Shown: positions 40,868 through 49,637, counted from the first letter of the stretch. The stretch: 64,000 bases of DNA from an uncultured Bacteroidales bacterium (GCA_934725015.1 CAKVAS010000012.1:22841-86840), one strand, 5' to 3'. Notes: generated from the letters alone by a model not told the origin. A program made the numbers and translations.

Positions 40868-42067
40868 ATGATGATCGAACGCAAAGAATACATGGACCTC
40901 CTGGAGAAATGGAGAGACAAAAAAATTATCAAAGTCGTTACCGGCATACGTCGTTGCGGCAAGTCCTCGCTTCTTAGAATGTTCAAGGAGAAAATTCTGG
41001 CAGAAGGCGTGTATGGGAAACAGGTTGTGGAACTGAATTTTGAAGATTTGGACAATGAGCCGTTACTGGACTACAAGGCACTGTATGCTTATCTCAAAAA
41101 GCAACTGAACAAGAACTGTATGAACTATATTTTTCTGGATGAGATACAGATGGTCGATAATTTCCCCAAAGTTATCGACAGTTTGTTTTTGCTGGATAAC
41201 GTGGATATATATGTGACGGGGTCGAATGCTTACTTGTTGTCCGGTGAAATTGCGACCTTGCTTACAGGCAGATATGTGGAAATAAAATTGCTCCCGTTCT
41301 CCTTCCGTGAGTTCAGGCTTGGCCTGGATAAAAATACGAGTGCAGAGGCCGCATACCGCAAATATATTGAGAACGGCTCGTTCCCATATATCATGCAGAT
41401 AGAGAGCGACAAAGAAATGGTGACTGAATATCTTTCCGGGCTATATAATACCATAGTGCTGAAAGATGTTGTAAGCAGGCGGAAAATCACCGATGTGATG
41501 ATGCTTCAAAGCGTGGTGAGATTCCTTGCTGACAACATAGGAAACCTCTCTGTCATCAAACGCATCAGTGACACGATGACCTCTCTTGGACGCAAGATTT
41601 CATCGCATACGATAGAAAACTATATCTCAGCATTGACGGACAGTTATGTATTCTATTCTGTGCCGAGATATGACGCCAAGGGAAAGCAGTTGCTTAAGAC
41701 CGGTCAGAAACTCTATCTTGCTGACGTCGGGCTGCGCAACGTCATCAACGGCACCAAGGGCGGAGACTTGGGACACGTCTTGGAGAATGTAGTCTATCTG
41801 GAACTGGCTCGCAGAGGGGGCGAAATTTATGTAGGGAAGACAGGAGAGTCTGAGATAGATTTTATTGTTGTGAAGGGTGACCGTAAAGCGTATTATCAGG
41901 TCTCGCTCAGTGTGAGGAATGAAGATACGATGAAAAGGGAGCTTGATCCGTTGAGGTCCATTTCCGACAGCTTTCCCAAATATCTTCTTACGATGGACAA
42001 TGATCCGGAGATACTGCACGAGGGTATCAAGCAACAATACGTGTTGGATTGGCTAATGGAAGACTAA
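40868..42067 (+). CDS. ATP-binding protein, AAA_14 + DUF4143
   Basis: 399 aa. Walker A GIRRCGKSS (26-34), Walker B MNYIFLDEIQ, sensor VDIYVTGSNAYLLSG, then a winged-helix-like part (SVIKRISDTMTSLGRKISSH) and DUF4143 with a PD-(D/E)XK-like core (ESEIDFIVVKGDRKAYYQVS). These proteins are very frequent in Bacteroidales and their function is unclear. It is a different subfamily from the three DUF234 types in this window, but shares with them a promoter that carries inverted repeats. Confidence 0.87.
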   Translation: MMIERKEYMDLLEKWRDKKIIKVVTGIRRCGKSSLLRMFKEKILAEGVYGKQVVELNFEDLDNEPLLDYKALYAYLKKQLNKNCMNYIFLDEIQMVDNFPKVIDSLFLLDNVDIYVTGSNAYLLSGEIATLLTGRYVEIKLLPFSFREFRLGLDKNTSAEAAYRKYIENGSFPYIMQIESDKEMVTEYLSGLYNTIVLKDVVSRRKITDVMMLQSVVRFLADNIGNLSVIKRISDTMTSLGRKISSHTIENYISALTDSYVFYSVPRYDAKGKQLLKTGQKLYLADVGLRNVINGTKGGDLGHVLENVVYLELARRGGEIYVGKTGESEIDFIVVKGDRKAYYQVSLSVRNEDTMKRELDPLRSISDSFPKYLLTMDNDPEILHEGIKQQYVLDWLMED

Positions 42068-42081
42068 TCGCCGAAAAATAT

Positions 42082-42089
42082 TAACTTTG
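42082..42089 (+). promoter_or_regulatory. -7 box for lemA
   Basis: TAACTTTG, 41 bp before the LemA ATG; no clear -33. Confidence 0.45.
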
Positions 42090-42130
42090 TGACAGAATCG
42101 ACGAACTGAAAAACATTAAAAATCAAGAAT

Positions 42131-42793
42131 ATGGCAAACGAATTGGACGAGATGAATCCGGTGGTGAACGAGGCCGGAAGGGATGTGAACGTCATTGAAA
42201 AACAGCTTCCGGTCAGGACCGGGGCTGGTTCTGTGGTCTTCGAGGTTTTCCTTTGGGTGTGCGGGATATTGCCCGGCGTGATATTCCTCATCATGAAGGT
42301 GAAGGCCAAGAACTATTTCCAGCAGCTTCAGCAGAAGATTCAGGCGGAGGCTTCGACCATCGACAACTACCTGGAACAGAGGGTGCAGATTCTCCAGAAC
42401 GTCGCCCCGCTGCTTGAAAAGGCGATTGATCTGGACAAGGACGTGATGAAGACCATCGCGGCTTATCGCGGAGGAATCAGGCCGGAGGCGGACAGGAACG
42501 CCGTTGCAAACGACATCGACACGGCTTACGCACGGCTTTTCCCGCAGGTCGAGGCCTACCCGGAACTCAAGGCCCACGCCGCCATAGCCGACGCGATGCA
42601 GCAGAACGCATATCTCCAGAAGGAAATCACCGCCGCGCGCTCACTCTACAACGACACGGTGTTCCAGTGGAACAAGGACATATTCGACTGGCCGACGAAG
42701 ATGATTGTCGCAGCGAAGGAAGGCTACACGACACGAATCCCGTTCACCGCGTCCGCTCAGACAAAGGCCCGCGCAAGGGAGGTGTTCTTTTAA
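42131..42793 (+). CDS. LemA family protein
   Basis: 220 aa. One membrane helix (VVFEVFLWVCGILPGVIFLI) precedes the LemA helical bundle with IDNYLEQRVQILQNVAPLLE, YNDTVFQWN and the C-terminal FTAS. LemA proteins expose a coiled helical domain outside the membrane; their role is not settled. The next gene (42971), a two-helix membrane protein, is probably its partner, with a 177-bp gap filled by two dispersed repeats. Confidence 0.83.
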   Translation: MANELDEMNPVVNEAGRDVNVIEKQLPVRTGAGSVVFEVFLWVCGILPGVIFLIMKVKAKNYFQQLQQKIQAEASTIDNYLEQRVQILQNVAPLLEKAIDLDKDVMKTIAAYRGGIRPEADRNAVANDIDTAYARLFPQVEAYPELKAHAAIADAMQQNAYLQKEITAARSLYNDTVFQWNKDIFDWPTKMIVAAKEGYTTRIPFTASAQTKARAREVFF

Positions 42794-42798
42794 TTTGT

Positions 42799-42864
42799 GA
42801 ACCTTTTCGATAAGCGAGAGCAGAGCCAAGCTTGCTTGAGCTATGCCGAGCGCAGAAAAGTGGC
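42799..42864. repeat. Dispersed element C, copy 1
   Basis: GAACCTTTTCGATAAG ... GCCGAGCGCAGAAAAGTGGC; the same frame of sequence recurs at 46286-46349 with divergence in the middle. It sits between lemA and its partner gene. Confidence 0.65.
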
Positions 42865-42881
42865 AATTGAAAATTGAAGGA

Positions 42882-42963
42882 CTTTTGAGGATAGATTCCT
42901 TTGGGAAGAGGAAGTGTACCGGGATACATGACCGACGAGAAAAGGGATATAGACAAAAAAGAC
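42882..42963. repeat. Dispersed element B, copy 2
   Basis: Matches 27103-27183 (GAGGATAGATTCCTTTGGGA, GTGTACCGGGATAC, GAGAAAAGGGATATAGAC). It ends 7 bp before the next start codon. Confidence 0.6.
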
Positions 42964-42970
42964 AAATAGT

Positions 42971-44710
42971 ATGGATGACATCTACGAGCCGCTGGAGAGG
43001 TACAGAGATGAGCTGAAGGCCGCGTTCAGGAAAAACACCGGGGAGGCGTTCGCTGAAATGGAGCGCATTGCCGGAGTCGATGCCGCGGCCAACAAGGCCG
43101 TCTGTGCCGAAATCGACGCTACCCAGTGGAAAATCAGCCGTCACAGGAGCGACCTCGGATGGCTGAAGTTCCTCCGTGTCTGCATGGTCGTGCTCGGAGC
43201 GGGTCTGCTGGTTTCCCCGGCTTTTCACGATGTCATCATGGACGAATGGCTTGCAGGAACAGTCCTTCAGGCCTACCCGACAGTGACCCTTACGGCGGCC
43301 GCGGCAGCCGGAGCCGCTCTGATTGCGCTCGCGTTCACGGTTCTGAAGAAGAAAATCGGAGAGATGAGCGAGGCGCTCGCCATGCTTGAAGAACATCATA
43401 AGGAACTCATGGACGAGGCAAAGCGCCAGATGGCTCCGCTCAACGCGCTGTTCAGCTGGGATATGCCGACAAAGCTGATCGAAAAGACCGTTCCGAGCAT
43501 TCATTTCGACCCCTATTTCAACGCGGCGCGGCTCGAACAGCTCTGCAGCGAGTTCGGCTACACCGGATTCATGAACACGGATTCCTCCGTTCTCTTCGCC
43601 CACAGCGGCGACGTCAAGGGCAACCCGTTCGTCATCGCGACGGTGAAGAAGTTTCAGATGGGGACAAAGATCTACACCGGCTACAAGACTATTTACTGGA
43701 CGGAATATGAGACCGACGAGAAAGGGAACCGCCACCCGGTGACGCGCAGCGAGACCCTGTCGGCCAGCGTCGAGAAGCCCTGCCCGGAATACGGCACCCG
43801 GACCTTTCTAATGTATGCCAACGAGGCTGCTCCTAACCTGAATTTCTCAAGGACTCCGGAGGGACTGGAGGGAGACTCGGTGTTCACGGGTATGCGCCGC
43901 AGCCTCAAGCGTAGGAGTCTGGAAAGATATTCCCGGAAAATGGACGACCACAGCGACTACACGATGATGTCCAACAGCGACTTCGAGGTGCTGTTCAACA
44001 CGAAGGACAGGGACAACGAGGTGGAGTTCCGCCTGCTGTTCACTCCTCTTGCCCAGACCGCGATAATGAAGCTTATGCGCGACAGGACCGAAGGGTTCGG
44101 CGACGACTTCTCCGTTCTCAAGCGCCGGATGATAAACGTCGTCTTCCCCGAGCACCTGCGCAGCTTCAACATAGACACGGACCCGCAGAGATTCATGGGC
44201 TACCGTCTTGAGTCCGTAAGGCAGAATTTCCTGAAAACCAACGAGGAATATTTCCGTGAGATTTATTTCGCCTTCGCTCCCCTGCTCTCCATCCCGCTCT
44301 ACCAGCAGACGCGCACCCGCCGGGAGATTTACGGCGAGGACCTCATCCGGAGTTCCTCGTTCTGGGAATGGGAGTCGCTCGCGAACTTTGAGGGCGAGGC
44401 ACGCTTCGCGCATCCCTCGTCCATCACCGAAAACATTCTGAAGGCGGATTTCCTGCATGACGCGGCAAAGGGCGAAAAGGTCATACAGGTCACGGCGAAC
44501 GGATTTTCCGGAACCGACATGGTGGATTATGTCAGCGTCTATGGCGGCGACGGGCGGTTCCACAGCGTCCCGGTCGAATGGGTGCAGTACAATCCCGTGA
44601 GCCGCAGCACCCCTGTCTCCATCGTCGAGATGCCGGACAGGGACAAGGACGTCATCCGCGAGGACAGCTACCCCGTGGAGAAGTTCAGAAGGAAGATACT
44701 CATCCGCTGA
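42971..44710 (+). CDS. Two-helix membrane protein paired with LemA
   Basis: 579 aa. Two membrane helices at about 65-85 and 98-122 (LRVCMVVLGAGLLVSP; VTLTAAAAAGAALIALAF) follow a charged N-terminus, then a coiled segment (KKKIGEMSEALAMLEEHHKE) and a large soluble domain (FNAARLEQLCSEFGYTGFMN, FLMYANEAAPNLNFSRTPEG). The topology is like that of the DUF3137-type proteins often encoded next to LemA, but the family is not confirmed. No enzymatic motif was seen. Confidence 0.7.
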   Translation: MDDIYEPLERYRDELKAAFRKNTGEAFAEMERIAGVDAAANKAVCAEIDATQWKISRHRSDLGWLKFLRVCMVVLGAGLLVSPAFHDVIMDEWLAGTVLQAYPTVTLTAAAAAGAALIALAFTVLKKKIGEMSEALAMLEEHHKELMDEAKRQMAPLNALFSWDMPTKLIEKTVPSIHFDPYFNAARLEQLCSEFGYTGFMNTDSSVLFAHSGDVKGNPFVIATVKKFQMGTKIYTGYKTIYWTEYETDEKGNRHPVTRSETLSASVEKPCPEYGTRTFLMYANEAAPNLNFSRTPEGLEGDSVFTGMRRSLKRRSLERYSRKMDDHSDYTMMSNSDFEVLFNTKDRDNEVEFRLLFTPLAQTAIMKLMRDRTEGFGDDFSVLKRRMINVVFPEHLRSFNIDTDPQRFMGYRLESVRQNFLKTNEEYFREIYFAFAPLLSIPLYQQTRTRREIYGEDLIRSSSFWEWESLANFEGEARFAHPSSITENILKADFLHDAAKGEKVIQVTANGFSGTDMVDYVSVYGGDGRFHSVPVEWVQYNPVSRSTPVSIVEMPDRDKDVIREDSYPVEKFRRKILIR

Positions 44711-44751
44711 AAGGCGCGATTGAGGATATGTTCGGGATTGGGTTCATACTG

Positions 44752-46077
44752 TCACATATCCAGAAGTGACAGTCCACCGTACTCTATCTTCCAAGCCCTG
44801 TGATGTGAGACAATTGCCGCAGCCTTCTCCTTCAGAAGCGTCAGACTCACTTTGGCTGGATTTCGCTTGCATTCGGCAATGAATATTTCCTTATCATTTT
44901 CATCTACCGCGACAAGGTCTATTTCATTGTTTTCTCCCGGTCGTCCGTTTTTGCCGGACTCCCAATAATTCGTCACAATGTTATATTTCCCTGTTTCCAT
45001 AAATTTCTGGCGAAAATAGGCTTCCAGACACTGTCCTGAAAAAGTGTCGTAGTCTGAAAATATCTTTCCTCGGACAAACTCCATATTTCCGATTTCCACA
45101 GCACTCCTGTACTTGTAGATGAACCGGAACCAGAATGTAAGGAAATTATCTGAAATGCTGTACCGAACATTACGCGTCTTGTCACCAGCCAAGTAGGGCT
45201 TACGCTTGGCGACAATGCTGTAATCTGCCTCCAGACGATCCAGGAAACCTCCTGTTTCAAATCCCACATAACTCTTTATGTCGCCTCGGGAAGTATGCCC
45301 GGCCGCTATAGCCGAAAGAATAGAGAAATAATTTCCATAGTCCTTGCCAAACTCGTCTGAAAGCATTTCACGCCCTTCGTCAATAAAATACGACCCCATT
45401 GAAACCGTGGCATTCACAATAGCATCCTTCGTGACGGCGTCCTGATCGACAAGCAACTCAACATACTTGGCAACTCCACCTGTTATCATATAAAGTGCCA
45501 GCAGGTCATCCGGCGTATAACGAGGGTTGTAATCCCTGAGGATTTCCTTCATCGTCGATGTCGAAAACGGTCTGATTTTAAAGCGTGCAGTGGCTCTGCC
45601 ATAAAGGGGCTCATCCTTGTCATCAAAAATTTTCTTCATCTTCGAATATATGGAGCCGCATATCACGAGATTGATATGGCTGTCCTGCTTATTGCTGTCC
45701 CAAACATCCTGAATGTCTGAAAATATTGACTCTTCGGCATATTTCAGGTTCTGGAATTCGTCAAGGACAAGGGTGAAGTTACACCGTTTCGATATGCCCA
45801 TAATTGACGCAAAGAGTCTTCTGAAAGAAGTAAAATCACCGAGATCTTCGCCCAGGACATCGCGGACAATGCCGGCAAGTTCCTCACACAAAAGAGCCTC
45901 ACTTTTCTTTCCGACAAAGAAATACAAAAACGGAATTGATGTAAATGCCTTCTTTATCAGAGTGGTCTTTCCGATACGCCTACGTCCGGTGATGACAATC
46001 ATCTGCGCATTCCGTGCAGACATCCTTTCATATTTTCTCAAGGCCGCGACTTCGGCCTCCCTGTCATAGAATTTCAT
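44752..46077 (-). CDS. ATP-binding protein, PF01637 ATPase + DUF234 (second)
   Basis: 441 aa from the ATG at 46077 (MKFYDREAEVAALRKYERMS). A longer reading to 46164 runs back through the operator and promoter. Walker A GRRRIGKTT (31-39), Walker B FTLVLDEFQNL, and a C-terminal nuclease-like core NEIDLVAVDENDKEIFIAEC. It is more divergent than the other two DUF234 members. Two tandem palindromes cover its transcription start. No operon partner. Confidence 0.85.
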   Translation of the reverse strand: MKFYDREAEVAALRKYERMSARNAQMIVITGRRRIGKTTLIKKAFTSIPFLYFFVGKKSEALLCEELAGIVRDVLGEDLGDFTSFRRLFASIMGISKRCNFTLVLDEFQNLKYAEESIFSDIQDVWDSNKQDSHINLVICGSIYSKMKKIFDDKDEPLYGRATARFKIRPFSTSTMKEILRDYNPRYTPDDLLALYMITGGVAKYVELLVDQDAVTKDAIVNATVSMGSYFIDEGREMLSDEFGKDYGNYFSILSAIAAGHTSRGDIKSYVGFETGGFLDRLEADYSIVAKRKPYLAGDKTRNVRYSISDNFLTFWFRFIYKYRSAVEIGNMEFVRGKIFSDYDTFSGQCLEAYFRQKFMETGKYNIVTNYWESGKNGRPGENNEIDLVAVDENDKEIFIAECKRNPAKVSLTLLKEKAAAIVSHHRAWKIEYGGLSLLDM

Positions 46078-46092
46078 TGTCCAAAGATTTTT

Positions 46093-46153
46093 GTAACCGC
46101 AGTTACAGTAACCGCCGTTACAAAGATAGCATAATTTAGCGAACAATGACAAA
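46093..46153 (-). promoter_or_regulatory. ATPase promoter with two tandem palindromes
   Basis: GTAAC-N4-GTTAC occurs twice, at 46093-46106 and 46108-46121, one base apart. The -7 TATCTTTG (46121-46128) abuts them and a TTTG -33 lies at 46150-46153 (21 bp spacer). The palindromes lie at the expected transcription start, a position suited to repression. Confidence 0.7.
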
Positions 46154-46230
46154 CTTTGCCGCAATAGATTTTGAGAAAGCCGACGCGAAACTATAAATTA
46201 TATCAAATTCCTGACTTTATAATTTTCGTC

Positions 46231-46274
46231 ATTGACTAATGAGCATTAGTTATGTAACTTTGCCGAACTAATGA
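46231..46274 (+). promoter_or_regulatory. TSCPD gene promoter with internal operator
   Basis: -33 ATTG (46231-46234), 20 bp, -7 TAACTTTG (46255-46262). The spacer holds a perfect palindrome ACTAATG-AG-CATTAGT (46235-46250), and another ACTAATGA follows at 46267-46274. This is a likely repressor site. Confidence 0.65.
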
Positions 46275-46285
46275 CGAAAAATACA

Positions 46286-46349
46286 GAACCTTTTCGATAA
46301 GTGAGAACAGTCCAAATGAATTTGAGACTGCCGAGCGCAGAAAAGTGGC
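46286..46349. repeat. Dispersed element C, copy 2
   Basis: Same borders as 42799-42864 (GAACCTTTTCGATAAG and GCCGAGCGCAGAAAAGTGGC). It forms the 5' leader of the TSCPD gene. Confidence 0.65.
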
Positions 46350-46351
46350 GT

Positions 46352-46651
46352 ATGAAATACGAAAAAATGAAAATTATATCAGACACTAAAGACGGGGATG
46401 TACGCACTGTGGTTGCTGTGCCCGAGGGAGTATGCTCAAGACTCATCGAACTGACGATGAAAGGAGATGTCATCGAAAATGTTGAATTTCAGTACGGATG
46501 CAACGGCAACCTCAAGGGAATCGGCGCGCTTGTCAGAGGGATGAAGGCAAGCGACGCCGTGGCAAGGCTTCGCGGAATCGAATGCGGAGGCAAGGGAACA
46601 TCCTGCCCGGACCAGTTCGCGCGGCTGCTTGAGGCTGTTGCCGGAAATTAG
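46352..46651 (+). CDS. TSCPD domain protein
   Basis: 99 aa from 46352; the ATG at 46367 (MKIISDTKDGD) is an alternative. The family block GCNGNLKGIGALVRGM and the naming motif GKGTSCPDQFARLL are present, as in the TIGR03905 group of small stand-alone proteins related to the C-terminus of class II ribonucleotide reductase. Conserved cysteines (CSR, GCNGN, CGG, SCPD) could bind metal. The function is unknown. It is transcribed from a promoter with a clear palindromic operator. Confidence 0.85.
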   Translation: MKYEKMKIISDTKDGDVRTVVAVPEGVCSRLIELTMKGDVIENVEFQYGCNGNLKGIGALVRGMKASDAVARLRGIECGGKGTSCPDQFARLLEAVAGN

Positions 46652-46687
46652 CCCGGCCAGACAAACCGCACGAGTTTTATCAAAAGT

Positions 46688-47344
46688 TTGATAATCACAA
46701 ATACAATAATCACAAGAGCCCTGCCGCTCATTGTTGCCGCCGTTCTCCAGGTTTCGTGCGGCGTGAAGAACTTCGTCCCGGAAGACGGAGACCTGCTGTT
46801 CTGCATCGCCGGGAGTTCGGAGATGAGCGGGGCAATCTCCTCTGCGACGGCCGGGAAGGACTCACTGAGCTTCGATCATGTCGCGATTTTCAGCCGCATG
46901 GACGGGAAGCCCACGGTGATTGAGGCGTCTGCGAAGAAGGGAGCCGTTGTGCGAACTTCCCTCGAAGAGTTCCTTTCCGGGCAGGCGGCCGTCGGCGGAA
47001 AGCCGGGAGTCGTGGTGATGCGGATAAACGGGAGTTTTGATTCAGCTGCCGCAGTCAGGCGCGCGGAATCAATGCTCGGACTCCCCTACGACTGGTCATA
47101 TCTTCCGTACAACGGCAGGCTCTACTGCTCCGAACTTGTCTATGAATCATACCTCGACAGCCTTGGCAGACACATATTCCTGGCAAAGCCGATGAATTTC
47201 AGGTCAGCCGACGGAACGCTCCCGCAATTCTGGCAGGAGCTCTTCAGCCGCCTCGGCATCCCCGTCCCGGAAGGCCTCCCCGGAACAAACCCCAATGACC
47301 TCAGCAAAGAGGATTGTCTCATTGAGGTGTTCCGCTATTTTTAG
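46688..47344 (+). CDS. YiiX/YebB-like NlpC/P60 cysteine hydrolase lipoprotein
   Basis: 218 aa with a TTG start at 46688 and no nearby ATG; a lipobox LQVSCG follows the short hydrophobic signal. The permuted NlpC/P60 triad is visible: His in FDHVAIFSR and the nucleophile Cys in YCSELVYESY, with LGLPYDWSYLPYNGRLYCSE between them. It probably cleaves an amide or peptide bond in the cell envelope. It follows the TSCPD gene by 36 bp and may be cotranscribed. Confidence 0.78.
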   Translation: MIITNTIITRALPLIVAAVLQVSCGVKNFVPEDGDLLFCIAGSSEMSGAISSATAGKDSLSFDHVAIFSRMDGKPTVIEASAKKGAVVRTSLEEFLSGQAAVGGKPGVVVMRINGSFDSAAAVRRAESMLGLPYDWSYLPYNGRLYCSELVYESYLDSLGRHIFLAKPMNFRSADGTLPQFWQELFSRLGIPVPEGLPGTNPNDLSKEDCLIEVFRYF

Positions 47345-47357
47345 AGTAATGAACTGC

Positions 47358-47839
47358 TTACAAAACCAGTTGAAAAACCTTATGCCATTTTTCCCAACTA
47401 AAATATTGACTAGGGTGATGAATCTTTATCATTCGGCATTTCTTTCCGCTAGGGAGTGTGTATTCCCAACATTGCGTATTATGTAATTCATCAATTTCTA
47501 TGTCATCACATTTCCGTGCGGACAAATCCGGTCTCACCTCATAAGGAGTATTGAAATAAGTATCTCTGCCCCAGACAAATATAATATCAGGTTCATATTG
47601 AAATGGTATGTACGTACCCAAAGGTCGATTGTTTTCCCCTTCTCGTCTTTAGACAAAGCCGGTCGCCCTTGTTTTACCCAATCAATATATCCTTTCATAA
47701 TATTGATTGTAAAATTCTCATCGTCAGAGCCATCATTACAATAGTGACAATGCCCAAGCACCATTATTTTCTTCCCATTGACACCGTTCTCATAATCTGA
47801 GCCGATCCAAGGCTTAAAATAAATACCATTTTCGTCCAT
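47358..47839 (-). pseudogene. Uracil-DNA-glycosylase-fold-like protein, internally deleted
   Basis: The N-terminus MDENGIYFKPWIGSDYENGV and KKIMVLGHCHYCNDGSDDEN runs to KTIDLW, then the frame changes: the next frame continues YEPDIIFVWGRDTYFNTP and ends FSWEKWHKVFQLVL. The order (GIYFKPWxG, GHsHYC, PDIIfVWG) fits a family of small proteins with a uracil-DNA-glycosylase-like fold. The middle is too short, so a deletion plus frame change is likely. Confidence 0.55.
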
Positions 47840-47875
47840 TGTGTTATAATTTAATTGATTTCTCAAAGCTTATAT

Positions 47876-48409
47876 TTACACTTTCGTATTCTCAACATCT
47901 TCACAAATTATGGGAGAACCGCAGAAATCGCGTCGTTGGCAATTTTTGCAATACGCGCCTCTCCAGACCTTGTCGAACTGCTCCGTCGCCGCGTCGAGGA
48001 TTGAAAATTCATCCGTCAGTATGCCGGCTTCAAAGTTCCTCTTATTCTCCCCTTTCATTCCGATGCCTGCTCCTGTCAGATTGGCTGAACCTATATAGAC
48101 CTCACGCCAGTCAAAGATCATCATCTTGAAATGCACGCGGGGACAGAGAACCCGCTCAAGGTTCCTGAACAATATCGGATAACGGTCAAATTCCTCCCGG
48201 AAAACAGGTCCCGGCTCCTTCGCATGAATCAGCCGAATTTCAATTCCGCGCTTAAGCAGTTCGGCCAAAACCCCAAGGAAAGGCTCTTTCCCGACATACA
48301 GGTCTTTGATGTCGGCTGTGCCAATCCACAATGACTCCTTGACATTCAACGCCTTGGAAAGCACTTCCTTGTAGTGCTCCATATTCTGTATATACTTGAT
48401 GCAGCTCAT
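47876..48409 (-). CDS. Phospholipase D-like (single HKD) protein
   Basis: 177 aa from the ATG at 48409 (MSCIKYIQNMEHYKEV), since a -7 box TACATTTG lies at 48434-48441. One HKD motif (HFKMMIFDWREVYIGSANLT; H-x-K-x4-D) with the usual GSANLT follow-up. The C-terminus is Cys-rich (CKNCQRRDFCGSPIIC) and may bind zinc or a cluster. Single-HKD proteins generally work as dimers, acting as nucleases or phosphodiesterases. Start and length decided by the promoter. Confidence 0.8.
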   Translation of the reverse strand: MSCIKYIQNMEHYKEVLSKALNVKESLWIGTADIKDLYVGKEPFLGVLAELLKRGIEIRLIHAKEPGPVFREEFDRYPILFRNLERVLCPRVHFKMMIFDWREVYIGSANLTGAGIGMKGENKRNFEAGILTDEFSILDAATEQFDKVWRGAYCKNCQRRDFCGSPIICEDVENTKV

Positions 48410-48433
48410 TTCATTGCCAATGTTTTTATGCTG

Positions 48434-48441
48434 CAAATGTA
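48434..48441 (-). promoter_or_regulatory. -7 box of the PLD-like gene
   Basis: TACATTTG on the minus strand, 24 bp before the ATG at 48409. Confidence 0.5.
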
Positions 48442-48491
48442 CAACCCTCCGCCGCCAAAAAGCGGCAGGCTGTTTGTCTCCCCATATAATA

Positions 48492-48534
48492 CCGCAACAT
48501 CCCCCCCTTTGTCATAAAGAGGAGGATGTTGCGG
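48492..48534. terminator. Large hairpin, C-rich palindromic repeat copy 1
   Basis: CCGCAACATCC (48492-48502) and GGATGTTGCGG (48524-48534) form an 11-bp perfect stem with a loop around TTTGTCATAAAG. It lies downstream of the minus-strand flavodoxin gene. A related hairpin occurs at 50370-50404. Confidence 0.65.
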
Positions 48535-48553
48535 TGCAATGGGTTCATTATTA

Positions 48554-49093
48554 TCACGCGATTCCGCGGCCGAGCTCAAAGGCTGCCTGAAGTTTGGGAT
48601 TGCCGAGGATGTCCTTCGGGGCTTCCACGCCTCCGCAGAAGAGCTTGCCGGCGAGACGGCTCTCCGGATAGCAGTCAATCCATCCGGTGAGTCCGGCTTC
48701 GGCACGCTCCGGCACATAAGGTTCGTCCTCTGCCGCAGTCGTGAGGATATAGACATCACGGAACCTGTAGTCCTGCGGATACATCGCGTTCATCCTGTCG
48801 ATGAGAGTCTTCATCTGACCGCTCATCTCGTAGTAGTAAATCGGCGTCGCCCACACCACGACATCAGCATTGAGAACCTTCTCCATGATGCCGTTGACGT
48901 CGTCGTCGATGACGCACCTGCCCAATTTCTGACAGGCGAGGCAGCCTTTGCAGAACTTTATTTCCTTCCCCGCAAGGGATATTTTCTCGACATCATTTCC
49001 TGCCGCGACTGCGCCTTCGATGAACTTGTCCGCAAGAATGTCGCTGTTTGAGCCGTGCCTGAGGCTCGTCGAAATCACAATAACTCGTTTCAT
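48554..49093 (-). CDS. Flavodoxin-family NAD(P)H reductase
   Basis: 179 aa from the ATG at 49093 (MKRVIVISTSLRHGSNSDIL). The FMN phosphate loop STSLRHGSNS and the TPIYYYEMSGQMKTLIDR segment are typical of NADPH-dependent FMN reductases/iron-sulfur flavoproteins. A Cys cluster (FCKGCLACQKLGRC) could hold an Fe-S centre. The likely role is reduction of quinones or small electrophiles. Confidence 0.83.
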   Translation of the reverse strand: MKRVIVISTSLRHGSNSDILADKFIEGAVAAGNDVEKISLAGKEIKFCKGCLACQKLGRCVIDDDVNGIMEKVLNADVVVWATPIYYYEMSGQMKTLIDRMNAMYPQDYRFRDVYILTTAAEDEPYVPERAEAGLTGWIDCYPESRLAGKLFCGGVEAPKDILGNPKLQAAFELGRGIA

Positions 49094-49149
49094 ATCCTTA
49101 TCATCAAACAATACTGTTAACTTACATAATATCATAACTCTTTTGCGAA

Positions 49150-49566
49150 CTACGCATCCGATAAAATCCTGTCAATCAAGGTATATATCTCCGATTCTTC
49201 GGAATATGGATGAACATGAAAACGACGGTTGCCGGCGAGCATCGCGGAGAGGACAGTGCGCGAGGAGTTGTAGAAAACATGAACCGGCTTGCCGTGACTC
49301 TCGGCGTATGCAAGCTCATATCCGACCCCGAGCGACGCGTGCGTGCACTCCCCTATCAGAACGTCGCATTCCCGAATCCACGCCGTGTCCTGTTCATATA
49401 TGTCGGTGTCCGACGCACCCTTCTCGCTCTCGAATATGTCCGGCCGGCCTATATGTTCCGTCAGCACGACGTCCGTCCGCTGAATGTATCCGATAATCCG
49501 GCGATAAAGCTCCGCATCCTCGCGTCCTCCGCGAATCGACCCCGCAAAATATACTTTTCTGTTCAT
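49150..49566 (-). CDS. Nucleoside 2-deoxyribosyltransferase/DNPH1-like hydrolase
   Basis: 138 aa from the ATG at 49566 (MNRKVYFAGSIRGGREDAEL). FAGSIRGGREDA is the substrate loop of the DNPH1 (Rcl)-like 2'-deoxynucleoside 5'-monophosphate N-glycosidases, and ECDVLIGECTHASLGVGYEL carries the catalytic glutamate region. It should split deoxynucleotides, possibly damaged or modified ones, into base and deoxyribose 5-phosphate. Monocistronic by spacing. Confidence 0.82.
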   Translation of the reverse strand: MNRKVYFAGSIRGGREDAELYRRIIGYIQRTDVVLTEHIGRPDIFESEKGASDTDIYEQDTAWIRECDVLIGECTHASLGVGYELAYAESHGKPVHVFYNSSRTVLSAMLAGNRRFHVHPYSEESEIYTLIDRILSDA

Positions 49567-49637
49567 AACTACATCTGATTTGCACACAAAATTATTAAAA
49601 GTCCGACAATAATCATTCGAAATCAACGGATTTTGCA

